Positions 37,011 through 47,349 of a DNA stretch of 64,000 bases are shown one piece after another. A program made the translations under genes and the position numbers. The stretch's first letter is position 1, and each line of letters begins with the position of its first letter. The DNA is taken from NCBI RefSeq assembly GCF_006543045.1, contig NZ_RBZW01000077.1:24011-88010 (forward strand), given 5' to 3'. Below the pieces are notes generated by a model, which was not told where the DNA came from, made no database searches, and was given only the letters and a program-made list of their open reading frames with translations. The DNA is from Salinadaptatus halalkaliphilus. Its GTDB lineage: Archaea > Halobacteriota > Halobacteria > Halobacteriales > Natrialbaceae.

Positions 37011-37973
37011 TTAGAGGTCGACGCGATCGAACCGGTAGAGCGCGATGGCGATCGGAGCGACGATCCAGAACAGGAGGATAATAAACGAGAACCAATCCTG
37101 CAGATAGAACGGCACCGAACCGTCGAACATCGCCTCCTCGAGGGCGACACCGAGTTCGGTTTCCGTCGCACCGGTAACGATCGAGAGCGCGTTGGAGTAG
37201 GCGTTGCCGGGATCGATCGAATCGATGAAGAACGCCCAGTCGGGAAGACGCTCCGCCTCGAAGCTCTCGCCGTTGACCTCGAGGGTGTAGGTTTCGGGGG
37301 AGAGATACCCCCAGCCGATCAGCGTCTGGATCGCCTGGATGATGGCGTTCCAGACGATATAAAACAGGACGAAGACGCCGAACATCGCCGCGCCGGCAAT
37401 GGTCGTCGAACGCGTAAGCGACGACAGGGAGACGGCGATGCTGGTGTAGGCGATGCCATAGAGGATCGACATCGCGAGCAAGCCGACGTAGTCGACGACA
37501 TCGAAGCTTCCGAGCATCGCGGCGACGATGACGCCGGCCAGTGCGAAGCCGACGGTCAGCGACAGCGAGAGGACGGCCGACCGACCGATGAGTTTGCCGA
37601 GCAACACGTCCTTTCGGGAGTGGGGCAGCGAGAGCAGGATTTTGATGCTCCCGGATTCGCGTTCGCCGGCGATCGACTGCCAGCCCAACACTAACGCGAT
37701 CAACGGAAGCACGAGTAACGTGGCGTAACTGACTAAGATGACGAGAAATTCGGTCGTAGCGCCCGCTTGCGCGATGTTTTCACCGAAGTACGCCAGCCCA
37801 CCGGCGATCGCGACCAGCAGCATGAAGAAGAACGAACTCAGTCCCCAGAACAGCCACGACCGAACCGAATCCTGGAAGTCCTTTTTGGCGATCGCGCGAA
37901 CGCTCTCGAGGTTGATCGAACTCGAGGGGGCCGTCGTACTCGTCTCCGTCCCCGACCCGGTTTCGGTGCTCAT
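37011..37973 (-). CDS. ABC transporter permease (ABC-2 type)
   Basis: A 320-residue protein with six or so spans and the ABC-2 permease pattern: VRAIAKKDFQDSVRSWLFWG at the start, WQSIAGERESGSIKILLSL near the middle (the conserved E-R-x-x-G-T/S motif), and a long extracellular loop. Its start overlaps the stop of the ATP-binding subunit gene (ATGA), indicating co-translation. Together they form an exporter of unknown substrate; NosY-like permeases are close relatives. Confidence 0.88.
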   Translation of the reverse strand: MSTETGSGTETSTTAPSSSINLESVRAIAKKDFQDSVRSWLFWGLSSFFFMLLVAIAGGLAYFGENIAQAGATTEFLVILVSYATLLVLPLIALVLGWQSIAGERESGSIKILLSLPHSRKDVLLGKLIGRSAVLSLSLTVGFALAGVIVAAMLGSFDVVDYVGLLAMSILYGIAYTSIAVSLSSLTRSTTIAGAAMFGVFVLFYIVWNAIIQAIQTLIGWGYLSPETYTLEVNGESFEAERLPDWAFFIDSIDPGNAYSNALSIVTGATETELGVALEEAMFDGSVPFYLQDWFSFIILLFWIVAPIAIALYRFDRVDL

Positions 37974-38902
37974 GGTGCCTGCACCTCCGCCTCGGTATCG
38001 GTCGTGTAGGATCGAAACACGTCGTCGAGCGAGGCTTCCTCGGTCGAGAAGTCTTCGACCTCGATGCCGCGGTCCTCGAGTTCGCCGAGGACCGCGGTCT
38101 TCGAGCCGTCGACGGCGACGACGAGCGTGGGCTGTGTGTCGCCCTCGACGGTGGCGTTGTCGACGTCCGGCAGCGAACGCACCGCCTGCAGGGCGTCGTC
38201 GTCGATATGGTCGACGGCGATGTGGAGGCTCGTTCCGCTGGAGACGGAGTCGCGGAGGCCGCCGACGGTGTCGATGGCGACCATCTCGCCGTTTCGGAGG
38301 ATGCCGACGCGGTCGCAGACGGCTTCGACCTGTTCCATGATGTGACTCGAGAAGAAGACGGTCGCCCCGCGTTCGTTTTCTTCGCGGACGAGGTCACGCA
38401 TCTCTCGGGCGCCGTTGGGGTCGAGCCCGGTCGAGGGCTCGTCGAGGATGAGCAGATCCGGCTCGCCGACCAGTGCCATCGCGAGCATGAGTCGCTGGGA
38501 CATTCCCTTCGAGAAGCCGCCTGCTTTCTTGTCGATGGCGTCGGCCAGGCCGACGCGCTCTAAGAGCGCCTCGGGATCCTCGTGAGTCCCTTTTGACTCG
38601 ATGGCGAACTCGAGGTGCTGGCGGGCGGTCAGCCGGTTGTAGGTCTCGACGCCTTCCGGGAGGACGCCGGTTCGAGCCCGGATCTCGCGGCTGTGGGCCT
38701 GGGCGTCGAAGCCGAGCACCTCGACCTGACCGCTGGTCGGCCGAATAAAGTCGAGGATGGCGTTGATCGTCGTCGACTTTCCTGCACCGTTGGGACCAAG
38801 GAAGCCGAATACCTCGCCTTCCTGGACCTCGAAGGAGAGGTCCTGAAGCGCGAGTTCCTGACCGTAGGATTTAGTCAGGTTGTCGACTGTGATAGCGGGC
38901 AT
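37970..38902 (-). CDS. ABC transporter ATP-binding protein
   Basis: A 310-residue protein with Walker A FLGPNGAGKSTTINAI (about residues 34-49), Q-loop GVLPEGVETYNRL, signature AGGFSKGMSQRLMLAMA, Walker B DLLILDEPSTGLDPNG and the H-loop FFSSHIMEQVEAV. The C-terminal 70 residues form the extra domain common in DrrA/NosF-type exporters. ATG 38902 is used; a longer frame upstream lacks homology. Pairs with the overlapping permease. Confidence 0.93.
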   Translation of the reverse strand: MPAITVDNLTKSYGQELALQDLSFEVQEGEVFGFLGPNGAGKSTTINAILDFIRPTSGQVEVLGFDAQAHSREIRARTGVLPEGVETYNRLTARQHLEFAIESKGTHEDPEALLERVGLADAIDKKAGGFSKGMSQRLMLAMALVGEPDLLILDEPSTGLDPNGAREMRDLVREENERGATVFFSSHIMEQVEAVCDRVGILRNGEMVAIDTVGGLRDSVSSGTSLHIAVDHIDDDALQAVRSLPDVDNATVEGDTQPTLVVAVDGSKTAVLGELEDRGIEVEDFSTEEASLDDVFRSYTTDTEAEVQAP

Positions 38903-38993
38903 GGCTGTGCCAACACGCCGTTTCCCGATAAGGTTTGTCACTCGCGACCAATAATATACGTAATTATGATACAGAAATAAATCCTCTCGAGCG

Positions 38994-39263
38994 TCAAATC
39001 GGCTCGTCGGGATCGTACTGGTTCGCAGTGCGCGTGGCCTCCGTGGCGTAGCGCTCGCGGATCTCGTCGTCGGAGACTGCCTCGAGATCTGACTCGGGAA
39101 TATCGGCCGCGGCAGTGACCGGCGAGCCGGTCTGTAGTGCCGTCGAGGAGCGTTCCCGTCGTTGATACTGCGTTCCATCCGGGGTGGCATAGACGATCGT
39201 GACGATGTTTCGATCGCCGAACTCGCGTTTGACCAGCCAACAGCGAACCGTCGACTCTGACAT
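38994..39263 (-). CDS. Small hypothetical haloarchaeal protein
   Basis: An 89-residue protein with a strand-rich half (RCWLVKREFGDRNIVTIVYA, then PDGTQYQRRERSST) and an acidic helical tail ending in a Gln/Tyr/Asp-rich end. ATG 39263 is preferred over an in-frame start at 39428 whose extra residues are basic and low-complexity. No family was recognised. Possibly divergent with the following membrane gene. Confidence 0.6.
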   Translation of the reverse strand: MSESTVRCWLVKREFGDRNIVTIVYATPDGTQYQRRERSSTALQTGSPVTAAADIPESDLEAVSDDEIRERYATEATRTANQYDPDEPI

Positions 39264-39469
39264 GGACGGGCGTTCGGGGGCGATCGCCGAGAAAGTGTCG
39301 TGTTCGTCCACATCCGTGGCTCCTCGATCGCTCGTCGTGCTGGAGGTGCCCTCGAGTCGTAGCCGCGGTCGGGGCGGACGGCATCCGACGACGGGCGGCC
39401 GATCGGTACGAACTGCAACTGACAGCAACGTATTTGCGTGTCGATAGTCCAGATACTATCGATAGCCGA

Positions 39470-40627
39470 ATGGCGTGGACCGACCGCATCGATCAGTTGC
39501 TATACGAGGGCGAAAGCGAGCAGCAACGGGTCACGGTCGGGCAAGCGACGATCGTGGTAACGAGCCATCGCGTCCTCGCGTTCACGCCCGATGGCGACCA
39601 GCAGTACTGGTCCGTCGACCGGCCGAACGTCGACACCGTCACCGTCGAATCGACGGGATCGATCCGGTATCTCCTGTGGACGGTCGGCCTCGCCTGTCTG
39701 GCGATTGCCGGAGCCATCACGGCACTCGTGTTCAGTTTCACGAGTCTCGTGTCGACGCCCGACCTCGATTCCGAGTCGGCTGCCGACGGCTCGGGCGCTG
39801 GCGCCACCGATATCGCGACCGAATCGATCGCGACTATCGAATCGATGCTGGCGATCATCGACGTCGCAGTCGTCGTCACCAGCGCGCTCGCGATCGGGCT
39901 TGCAGCCGCGTGTTTCGTCCTCTACGTCCGCTCTCGCTCTCGCCAGCTGGTCCTCTCCGTGCTCGGCGGGGACGATCTCGCGATTCCCGTCGGCAGCGAG
40001 ACCGTCGGGACCACACCCATGGAACTCCAGAACGCGATTCGGCCGGGGCCGATCCTCGAGACCGATACCGCTCTCGAGGACCTTCGTGACGACGTGGCGA
40101 CCGAACCGGCCGACGCCGATGCTACTGCGAGTCGCCCGTTCTCGGAGATGGCCACAGGGAAGACGACGGTCAAGGAGACGACCGCAGCGTCCGAGTCCGA
40201 GTCGAGCCGGAGCCAGCGAGACCGGTGGCACGACGAGACCCGCGACGAACCCGATGGCTGGGCCGACGACCCAGACCAGGCAAAGGGTAGCGATCTCGAG
40301 TCGAGTCCGCCGGGCGCGGTCGACCGATCGCTCGCCCGGGAGCAGGCCGAGCCGTTCGATCGGGAGCCCTTCGACCCCGACCGACCCGAATCGAACGGCG
40401 GGGGCGTCGATCTGGAGACGGCCGACGAATTCGATCCCGGAAGCTCGGCGGCAACTGCGGACCACCACGGCTCGCCGAACACCCTCGAGGACGACGATGA
40501 CGACACAGCGCTCGAGCGAACGGAGACGGGCGCGTTCGAGTTCGATACGCCCTGGAGCGAGTCTACAGGCGAGACGAACGAGGCGCCCGAGAATACAGCC
40601 GATCGGAGCGACGAGACGCTCGAGTGA
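39470..40627 (+). CDS. PH-like domain protein with two membrane spans and acidic tail
   Basis: A 385-residue protein. The N-terminal 55 residues ([20 protein letters not shown], then [20 protein letters not shown]) resemble a bacterial PH-like domain. Two spans near residues 70-92 and 128-155 follow, then a short beta segment and about 200 residues of disordered Asp/Glu/Ser/Thr-rich tail. ATG 39470 was selected since the extra residues from 39434 lack the domain pattern. Function unknown. Confidence 0.65.
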   Translation: MAWTDRIDQLLYEGESEQQRVTVGQATIVVTSHRVLAFTPDGDQQYWSVDRPNVDTVTVESTGSIRYLLWTVGLACLAIAGAITALVFSFTSLVSTPDLDSESAADGSGAGATDIATESIATIESMLAIIDVAVVVTSALAIGLAAACFVLYVRSRSRQLVLSVLGGDDLAIPVGSETVGTTPMELQNAIRPGPILETDTALEDLRDDVATEPADADATASRPFSEMATGKTTVKETTAASESESSRSQRDRWHDETRDEPDGWADDPDQAKGSDLESSPPGAVDRSLAREQAEPFDREPFDPDRPESNGGGVDLETADEFDPGSSAATADHHGSPNTLEDDDDDTALERTETGAFEFDTPWSESTGETNEAPENTADRSDETLE

Positions 40628-40742
40628 ACCGACCCGCCGATCGCCAACGGGCGAGGGTCGTCGAACGTCTGCCGCCGTCGGTCCCTCGTTTTCGTCGGCC
40701 CGTGACGGTAGGCTCAAAGCCACCGACTCCCTAGGACCGCCG

Positions 40743-42557
40743 ATGAACGCTGACGGGGTTCGTGAGCGGACGCGACAGTTGCCGCGTGAGCCCGGCGTCT
40801 ATCAGTTCCAACGGGACGGAACGACCCTCTACGTCGGCAAAGCCGTCGATATCCGCGATCGGGTTGGCTCCTACGCCGACCCTCGAAGTGCACGGATCGA
40901 GCGGATGGTCGATCGCGCCGACGGGATCGAAATCGCCGTCACTGACACCGAAACGCAGGCGCTGTTGCTCGAGGCGAATCTAATCAAGCGCCACCAGCCT
41001 CGGTACAACGTCCGGCTCAAAGACGATAAATCCTACCCGATGGTCCAGCTGACCGACCACGACGCGCCACGGATCGAGATCACTCGCGATCCATCGGCGT
41101 CGGCGACCGTCTTCGGTCCCTACACCAGCAAGGGGACTGTCGAGACCGTCGTGAAGGCCCTGCGGGAGACCTACGGCCTCCGGGGCTGTTCGGATTACAA
41201 GTACGCGAACCGCGACCGCCCCTGTCTGGACTACGAGATGGGCCTCTGTACTGCCCCCTGCACCCGCGAGATCGACCTCGAGCGCTACGGCGAAGATGTC
41301 TCCGCGGTCGAACGGTTCCTCGAGGGCGAGACGGGGATTCTGGCCGATCCCTTGCGCCGCGAGATGGAATCGGCCGCTCAGGACCAGCAGTTCGAACGCG
41401 CGGCCAATATTCGGGACCGCCTCGAGACGGTCGAGCGGTTCCACGGCGAGGGCGGCGAGGCCGTCCAGTCGGTCGGCGACGAGCGGGGCGTCGACGTTCT
41501 CGGCGTCGACATCGCTGGCGAGGACGCGACGGTCGCCCGCCTGCGCGCCGAGGACGGGAAACTTGTCGATCGAGAGCGCCACACACTCGACGCGCCGGGT
41601 GCATCGCCGGCCACGGATTCACCGGGCCCATCGCCAACGACGGATGCACCGAATGCGCCGACAGCCAGCGATTCGCCGGACGACGAGGCCGGGGTTCCGG
41701 CCGTCCTCGCAGCCTTCATCGTCCAGTACTACGCCGAGCGCGATCTGCCGGACGCACTGTTGCTACCCGAACGTCAGGGTGACGACGAGGTCGAGGCCTG
41801 GCTCGAGGCCGAAGGCGTCGCCGTCCGCGTCCCGGGTGCCGGACGGGAAGCCACGCTCGTCGATCTCGCGCTGAAAAACGCCCGCCGTAACGTCGGTCGG
41901 CGCGACGAGTGTGCCGCGTTAGCCGACGCGCTCGCGCTCGAGTCGGCGAGTCGGATCGAGGGCTTCGACGTCAGCCACGCCCAGGGCCGAGCGGCGGTCG
42001 GGAGCAACGTCGCCGTCGTCGACGGCAGCGCCGAGAAGAGCGACTACCGTCGGAAGAAACTCACCGATCAGAACGACGACTACGACAACATGCGCGCGTT
42101 GCTCGCGTGGCGCGCCCGCCGCGCCGTCGACGGTCGAGACGATCGGCCCGACCCCGACTTGCTGGTGATCGACGGCGGCGACGGCCAACTCGAGGCCGTT
42201 CGCGACGCGCTCGAGGCCGTCGGCTGGGACGTACCGGCGGTCGCCCTGGCAAAGCATGAGGAACGGGTGATTACGCCCGACAGTACGTACGCCTGGCCCG
42301 ACGACGCACCGCATCTGCATCTGCTCCAGCGGGTTCGAGACGAGGCCCACCGGTTTGCCGTCCAGTACCACCAGACGATCCGGGACGACGTGACGACCGT
42401 CCTCGACGACGTTCCCGGAATCGGTCCCGAGACGCGAAAGCGCCTCCTCAGGCGCTTTGGCAGCGTCGACACCGTCCGCAACGCGAGTCTCGAAGATCTC
42501 CAAAGCGTCCCCGGAATCGGCCAGCAGACCGCCGAGACGATCAAATCGCGGCTGTAG
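40743..42557 (+). CDS. uvrC: Excinuclease ABC subunit C
   Basis: A 604-residue protein with all UvrC parts: N-terminal GIY-YIG nuclease ([20 protein letters not shown], then RVGSYAD), a Cys-rich segment CTAPCTREI (residues about 175-183), the UVR motif near residues 205-240 ([20 protein letters not shown]), the RNase H-like nuclease ([18 protein letters not shown], with Asp), and a C-terminal helix-hairpin-helix pair ([20 protein letters not shown], then [12 protein letters not shown]). An unusual Pro/Ser/Thr/Ala linker near residues 280-315 interrupts the middle. Bacterial-type nucleotide excision repair is known in haloarchaea. Confidence 0.97.
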   Translation: MNADGVRERTRQLPREPGVYQFQRDGTTLYVGKAVDIRDRVGSYADPRSARIERMVDRADGIEIAVTDTETQALLLEANLIKRHQPRYNVRLKDDKSYPMVQLTDHDAPRIEITRDPSASATVFGPYTSKGTVETVVKALRETYGLRGCSDYKYANRDRPCLDYEMGLCTAPCTREIDLERYGEDVSAVERFLEGETGILADPLRREMESAAQDQQFERAANIRDRLETVERFHGEGGEAVQSVGDERGVDVLGVDIAGEDATVARLRAEDGKLVDRERHTLDAPGASPATDSPGPSPTTDAPNAPTASDSPDDEAGVPAVLAAFIVQYYAERDLPDALLLPERQGDDEVEAWLEAEGVAVRVPGAGREATLVDLALKNARRNVGRRDECAALADALALESASRIEGFDVSHAQGRAAVGSNVAVVDGSAEKSDYRRKKLTDQNDDYDNMRALLAWRARRAVDGRDDRPDPDLLVIDGGDGQLEAVRDALEAVGWDVPAVALAKHEERVITPDSTYAWPDDAPHLHLLQRVRDEAHRFAVQYHQTIRDDVTTVLDDVPGIGPETRKRLLRRFGSVDTVRNASLEDLQSVPGIGQQTAETIKSRL

Positions 42558-42736
42558 CCTCGATCGAAGCGGGCGACACACCGCTCTGGAACGGCGGAGT
42601 GGTGAGACGAACCCCCTTCCGTCAGTTCCGGCGCGACCGCAACCCGTTGTGTCGGACGGGGGCGTCGGGACGACCGCCCGTCTGAGGGGTTTTCCGCATT
42701 CTGAATGTTTTCCATGCTCGAGACTCGACTGGTGGT

Positions 42737-44035
42737 GTGAGTGTTCGGACAGTCCCGGGGTTGTCGAGTATTTGGTCGAATCCCTACCGGCGACGATGGC
42801 TGTTGTGGGGTATCCTTGCCCTCTCGTTTTTACTGGTAAGCGTTTACCGTCTCTCGACGGCGGTCATCGCGGGGTCGGTGATGGACGCCTTCGCCATCAC
42901 GGGTGCACAACTCGGAACGCTCCACGCAATATTTTTTATCGTCTACGCGCTGATGCAGATTCCGACGGGAATTCTCGTCGATAAGGTCGGTCCCAGACGG
43001 ACCGCAGCAGCCGGCGCGGCCGTGATGAACGTGGGTGCAGTCTGGTTCGCCCTGACGACTAGCTACGCCGGGGCCCTCGGTGGCCGCTTTTTCATCGGGC
43101 TCGGCGGCAGCGTGATCTTCGTCTCGATGATCCGATTCTGTGCGAACTGGTACCGAGCCGACGAGTTCGCGACGATGAACGGCATCTGTTTCGCGGTCGG
43201 TGGGTTCGGCGGCCTCCTTGCAACGACGCCGTTTGCCGTCCTCGTCGAGTTCGCGGGCTGGCGAACGTCCGTCGCGGCGCTTGGTGCGATCGGACTGGTC
43301 GCGGCGGTCGCGACGTTCGCGTTCGTCCGTGATTCTGCCGCTCGAGCGGACCTGCCGGCTATCGAGGGCGTTCCGGAACAGCCGGAGTTGTCCGTCACGG
43401 AGGTCACGACGTTTACCCGCCGTATCGTCTCCGATCGGTGGACCTGGATCACCGCCGTCATGCTGTACTGTACCGGCGGGGTGAATCTAACGTTAGTCGG
43501 CCTTTGGGGCATTCCCTACGTCGTCCAGACCTACGATACGTCGGTCACCGTCGCCTCGATGATAACGCTCTGTGGCGGGATCGGTGCCGTCGTCGGCCCG
43601 CCCACATTCGGCCGGCTCTCCGACGCCGTCGACTACGACACCGAATTTATCATCGCCAGCGCCGTTAGCTACACCGTCGTCCTCGGCTCGCTCGCCGCCA
43701 TCGGCGATCCCCCGATGGTCGCCGTCGGTCTCGCGTTTTTCCTAACCGGTAGCCTGTTCGGCGCGTTCGTCCTGACGTTCCCGATGATTCAGGCCCGCTA
43801 CGACGAGCGAGCGAGCGGTATCGCCGTCGGCGCGATCAACGGCGCTTCGTTTTTCGGGGCTGCGACCTTCCCCACCCTGATGGGGTGGGCACTGGACGCC
43901 TACTGGACCGGCGAGTTCCACGACGGCGCACGTGTCTACACCGAAACCGGCTACCGACTCGCGTTCGCCATCGGCGCAATCGCCGGCCTCGTTGCGGTCT
44001 GTTGTGCCGTCTGGATCCATCGCCAGGATCGATAA
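42737..44035 (+). CDS. MFS transporter
   Basis: A 432-residue protein with 12 predicted spans. The loop between spans 2 and 3 (ILVDKVGPRRTAAAGA) carries the MFS motif A pattern G-x-L-x-D-x2-G-x-R-(R/K), here starting from QIPTGILVD. The mid-loop is charged (RADLPAIEGVPEQPELSVTE). Start uses GTG at 42737; a downstream ATG is possible. Substrate unknown; family members of this class often move sugars, nitrate or organic anions. Monocistronic. Confidence 0.85.
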   Translation: MSVRTVPGLSSIWSNPYRRRWLLWGILALSFLLVSVYRLSTAVIAGSVMDAFAITGAQLGTLHAIFFIVYALMQIPTGILVDKVGPRRTAAAGAAVMNVGAVWFALTTSYAGALGGRFFIGLGGSVIFVSMIRFCANWYRADEFATMNGICFAVGGFGGLLATTPFAVLVEFAGWRTSVAALGAIGLVAAVATFAFVRDSAARADLPAIEGVPEQPELSVTEVTTFTRRIVSDRWTWITAVMLYCTGGVNLTLVGLWGIPYVVQTYDTSVTVASMITLCGGIGAVVGPPTFGRLSDAVDYDTEFIIASAVSYTVVLGSLAAIGDPPMVAVGLAFFLTGSLFGAFVLTFPMIQARYDERASGIAVGAINGASFFGAATFPTLMGWALDAYWTGEFHDGARVYTETGYRLAFAIGAIAGLVAVCCAVWIHRQDR

Positions 44036-44187
44036 TCCGCCTCGAGCCACTCCTCTGGTACCATCCGCCTCGAGTCACTCCCATCGCGGCCGGTTGGCAC
44101 GCGCTCGCTGGCTGCCACTGGACGCTTCCGGCCTGCGTTGCGACGGCAAGGACAGCGTTCACCCTTCGGACAGTTCTCTACTCCCAC

Positions 44188-44484
44188 ATGTCGAACGACG
44201 ACGATCTCGAGGACTTGCTCGAGGAACTCGACGAACAGCGCGACCTCGAGAGTTCACAGCAACTGCTCTCCATTCGAACGGAGCGCCGACGGTACGACAA
44301 ACCGGTGACGATCGTCGAGGGGTTTGACCTCGAGACGAGCGAACTCGAGTCGATCGCGTCGGACCTCAAGAGTTCGATCGGAACGGGCGGCACCGTCGAG
44401 GACGGCCGCATCGAACTCCAAGGTGACCATCGTGACCGGGTTCCCGACCTCCTTCGGGATCAGGGCTTCGACATCCAGGCGTGA
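44188..44484 (+). CDS. SUI1/eIF1-family translation factor
   Basis: A 98-residue protein. Residues about 35-95 match the SUI1 fold: RRRYDKPVTIVEGFDLE, then SSIGTGGTVEDGRIELQGDH and RVPDLLRDQGFDIQA, the canonical G-x-G-G-T-V and G-D segments. In archaea aIF1 helps start-site selection; haloarchaea carry more than one SUI1 paralogue. An acidic N-terminal extension of about 33 residues is present. ATG 44188 begins the family sequence. Confidence 0.9.
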   Translation: MSNDDDLEDLLEELDEQRDLESSQQLLSIRTERRRYDKPVTIVEGFDLETSELESIASDLKSSIGTGGTVEDGRIELQGDHRDRVPDLLRDQGFDIQA

Positions 44485-44509
44485 TGCGGTGTTGCGGCGT
44501 CGGCGTCGA

Positions 44510-44590
44510 TAGCACCCCAAATTCGCGGACGTCGTCGATCGTAAACGTTCGCTCGTAGGTTCGGGTCTCTCCCTCGACTGGTCGGCTCAT
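44510..44590 (-). pseudogene. Remnant of a MaoC/hotdog protein N-terminus
   Basis: On the minus strand ATG 44590 opens MSRPVEGETRTYERTFTIDD, followed by VREFG, the start of a hotdog/MaoC-like domain. After about 26 residues similarity stops (LSTPTPQHRITPG), and the SUI1 gene end lies right behind. It looks like a truncated gene rather than a complete small protein. Confidence 0.5.
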
Positions 44591-44711
44591 GTATCGGTCT
44601 CGTCCAGCCGGACGCGTCGGATCGGCAACAACCATCAGGACGCCGAAGATATCGGACGGCGGCCTCGAGAGAACCGTAACGCTCGAGCACCGTCACCGCC
44701 GACGAGTCGCT

Positions 44712-44996
44712 ATGAGCAAGTGGCTCCAGAGCGGGCGGCGTCGCGACATCTGCGTGCTCCTCGCGGCCGAGGGCGAACTGCGCGGCCAACAACTCAAGTC
44801 TCGCCTCGAGTCCCACTACGACGACCGACTCGAGCCCAAATCGTTCTACGGCTCGCTGTCAGCGCTCGTCGACGCCGGCTTCGTGACGACCGGGACAGAC
44901 GGCATTCACGATGTCTACAGGCTGACTGACGCCGGACAGCGGCGAGTGAACGACCACTACGAGTGGCTCCAGACGTGCCTCGAGGACGCCGAGTAG
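44712..44996 (+). CDS. PadR-family transcriptional regulator
   Basis: A 94-residue winged-helix protein with the haloarchaeal PadR-like core: ICVLLAAEGELRGQQLKSR, then YDDRLEPKSFYGSLSALVDA and GFVTTGTDGIHDVYRLTDAG. ATG 44712 fits the domain start. Such small regulators usually act as dimers; a ligand or target is unknown. Neighbours are SUI1 and cspA, both on the same strand. Confidence 0.82.
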   Translation: MSKWLQSGRRRDICVLLAAEGELRGQQLKSRLESHYDDRLEPKSFYGSLSALVDAGFVTTGTDGIHDVYRLTDAGQRRVNDHYEWLQTCLEDAE

Positions 44997-45208
44997 TCGA
45001 CGGATCACCCGTTCGAACGAAAAACTGCCGAGGTCGTCACGCTTCGTCGCCTGTTGTGACGAATCGGGTAGCTGGGCGTCGCAAAACCGACCTGCCGAAT
45101 ACAAACGTCTATAATATAGTGGATTATGCGTATTTTGTTACGCTATGTTTCGAACTCGCGGACAAATACACAACACTTAACCGTGTACTGGGCTTCGGTT
45201 GAATCGCA

Positions 45209-45403
45209 ATGGCAAACGGTAAGGTTGATTTCTTCAACGACACAGGCGGTTACGGTTTCATCGAGACTGAGGATGCTGACGACGACGTTTTCTTCCACAT
45301 GGAGGACGTTGGCGGTGAGGATCTGACGGAAGGTACCGAGATCGAGTTCGACATCGAACAGGCCCCCAAGGGTCCGCGCGCGACCAACGTCGTTCGCCTC
45401 TAA
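45209..45403 (+). CDS. cspA: Cold-shock protein (CspA family)
   Basis: A 64-residue protein with the whole cold-shock fold: KVDFFNDTGGYGFIETEDA (RNP1-like KGYGFI is here GGYGFI), VFFHMEDVGG (RNP2-like), and a final GPRATNVVRL. It binds single-stranded nucleic acid. The upstream region 45100-45208 is AT-rich, with ACTTAACC about 30 bases before the ATG as a likely TATA-like element. Confidence 0.95.
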   Translation: MANGKVDFFNDTGGYGFIETEDADDDVFFHMEDVGGEDLTEGTEIEFDIEQAPKGPRATNVVRL

Positions 45404-45501
45404 CTACGGTTCTACCCGTCGCCTGACGGCGACAGTACGTACCGCTGCATTTTATAGCAACCTGACTCGAGAGCGGCCGTGCTGACGTTGCGTCGAACGG
45501 G

Positions 45502-46647
45502 CTACTCCTCGAGCAACTGGTCGCCGATCGTATTGCGCAGCACTTCGCTCGTTCCTTCGTAGATTTCGTTGAGTTTCGCGTCGCGGTAGAATCGCTCGGC
45601 CGCGAAGTCTTTCGTGTAGCCATAGCCGCCGTGGATCTGGACGCCCTCGTTGGCGACCTCGCGGCTCACCTCGGAGGCGTAGAGTTTGGCCTGGGAGGCG
45701 TCTTTGATGTAGTCCTCGCCGCGGATCTTCTTGTCGGCGGCCTTGTGCATCAGCATTCGGGCGGCCTGAATCTTCGTATCCATATCGGCGAGCTTGTGTT
45801 TGATCGACTGGAACTCGCCGATCGGCTGGCCGAACTGCTCGCGTTCTCCCGCGTAGTCTCGAGCCGCCTCGAAGGCGCCCCTGGCGATGCCGACGCCGCG
45901 AGCCGCGATGGTGATCCGGCCGCCGTTGAGGGTTTTTAGCGCGTGAACGAACCCGTCGCCTTCCTCACCGAGCAGGCGGTCCTCGGGGATTCGCATGTCG
46001 TCGAATCGGAGTTCCGCGGTCGGACACCCCTTGTCGCCGAGTTTCTCCTCGGTGCCCTCGACGATGAATCCGTCGTCGTCTTCGGGGCGGACGACGAACG
46101 ACGAAATGCCCTTGTTGCCCGCCTCGGGGTCCGTCTTCGCGAACACCGTCACCGTGTCGGCGACGGAGCCGTTCGAGATCCAGAGTTTGCCGCCGTCGAT
46201 GACGTACTCGTCGTCGTCTTTCTCGGCGGTGGTCTCCATCGCCGGCACGTCGCTCCCTGCGCCCGCTTCCGAGAGCGCAAACGCGCCGATGTCCTCACCC
46301 GCAGCAAGCGGCGTCAGATACGTCTCCTTCTGGAACTCGTCGCCAAATTCGTAGAGCATGTTGCCAGCCAGCGACGTGTGGGCGGCGACGATCGTCCCGA
46401 GCCCACCCGACCCTCGAGAAATCTCCTCGAGGCCGATCGCATACGAGTGGTAGTCCAGCCCAGCGCCGCCGTACTCCTCGGGGAAGGGCATCCCCAGCAG
46501 CCCCAGATCGGCCATCTCGTCGACGAGATCCTGGGGAAACTCGTCGTTGTGGTCGATCTCGTCGGCGGCGGGGACGACCTCCTCGTCGACGAATTCCGAA
46601 ACCATGTCTCGGATCTGTTGCTGTTCGGCCGAGAGTGCAAAGTCCAT
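45502..46647 (-). CDS. Acyl-CoA dehydrogenase
   Basis: A 381-residue flavoenzyme with both signatures: FALSEAGAGSDVPAMETTA near residues 121-139 and, near the C-terminus, RFYRDAKLNEIYEGTSEVLR, where the Glu of YEGT is the usual catalytic base. FAD/substrate contact segments (LWISNGSVADTVTVFAKTD) are in place. It oxidises an acyl-CoA, handing electrons to ETF. Full length, monocistronic. Chain length is not predictable. Confidence 0.93.
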   Translation of the reverse strand: MDFALSAEQQQIRDMVSEFVDEEVVPAADEIDHNDEFPQDLVDEMADLGLLGMPFPEEYGGAGLDYHSYAIGLEEISRGSGGLGTIVAAHTSLAGNMLYEFGDEFQKETYLTPLAAGEDIGAFALSEAGAGSDVPAMETTAEKDDDEYVIDGGKLWISNGSVADTVTVFAKTDPEAGNKGISSFVVRPEDDDGFIVEGTEEKLGDKGCPTAELRFDDMRIPEDRLLGEEGDGFVHALKTLNGGRITIAARGVGIARGAFEAARDYAGEREQFGQPIGEFQSIKHKLADMDTKIQAARMLMHKAADKKIRGEDYIKDASQAKLYASEVSREVANEGVQIHGGYGYTKDFAAERFYRDAKLNEIYEGTSEVLRNTIGDQLLEE

Positions 46648-46689
46648 ACGCGATCTATCGTGGCGTCCCGTTGTTATTGTTGTTGCTGT

Positions 46690-46713
46690 GGATCGGTACA
46701 GTAAACCGTCTCA
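46690..46713. repeat. End fragment of a TACGG-family element
   Basis: On the minus strand the 24 bases read TGAGACGGTTTACTGTACCG and four more, closely matching the outer end of the complete copies (TGATACGGTTTACTGT and TACTGTACCGATGTC). Only one end is present. The TGA at its boundary (46713-46711) is the stop codon of the NAD(P)-binding gene. Confidence 0.6.
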
Positions 46714-47349
46714 CGCGGCGTCGATACCCTCGAGCGCCCGCTCGATCGGCTCGTCGCCAGCGAGGAGTTCGAACGTCGCGCCGGCGAGATCGTCTCGCTC
46801 GAGCGCGGCCACGAGCGTTTGCGCGACATCTTCGCGCGGAATATCGCCGTCGCCGAGTTCGAAGTCACCGACGCGAATCGTCCCGTCACCGGGTTCGTTC
46901 GTCAACTCGCCCGGGCGCACGATCGTGTGAGCCAGATCGCTCTCCCGAAGGAAATCGTCGGCGGCTGCCTTCGCGACGAGATAGTCCTCGAGGGCGTCGG
47001 GACCGGACTGGGGATCGTCGGCCCCCATCGAACTGAGCATGAGAAATCGCTCGACGCCCGCCTCTTCGGCAGCCTCCACGAGATTGATCGCGCCGTCGCG
47101 GTCGACGCCGTAGACGTCGCCCCCGCCGGATCCCGCGGTGAAGACGATTGAATCGCGGCCGTCGACGGCGTCTTCGACCGATTCGGTCAGGTCCGCGACG
47201 ATCGGATCGGCACCCAGCGATTCGATCTCGTCGGCCTGATCGTCGTCCCGGATCATGCCAGCGACGGCGTGGTCGCTGTCGGCCAGGATGTCCGTGACGT
47301 ACTGTCCGACCTGTCCGTGTGCGCCGGCGACGAGAACGTTGCGAGTCAT
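46711..47349 (-). CDS. NAD(P)-binding SDR-like protein
   Basis: A 212-residue atypical short-chain-dehydrogenase/NmrA-like protein with VLVAGAHGQVGQYVTDIL (G-x2-G-x2-G, residues about 5-22), a sugar-nucleotide-type loop VFTAGSGGGDVYGVD and VERFLMLSSMGADDPQ. Similar proteins (YesF/YwnB type) have unproven reductase roles. The start MTRNVLVAG at 47349 suits the fold. Its stop codon lies at the border of a mini-element end. Confidence 0.85.
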   Translation of the reverse strand: MTRNVLVAGAHGQVGQYVTDILADSDHAVAGMIRDDDQADEIESLGADPIVADLTESVEDAVDGRDSIVFTAGSGGGDVYGVDRDGAINLVEAAEEAGVERFLMLSSMGADDPQSGPDALEDYLVAKAAADDFLRESDLAHTIVRPGELTNEPGDGTIRVGDFELGDGDIPREDVAQTLVAALERDDLAGATFELLAGDEPIERALEGIDAA

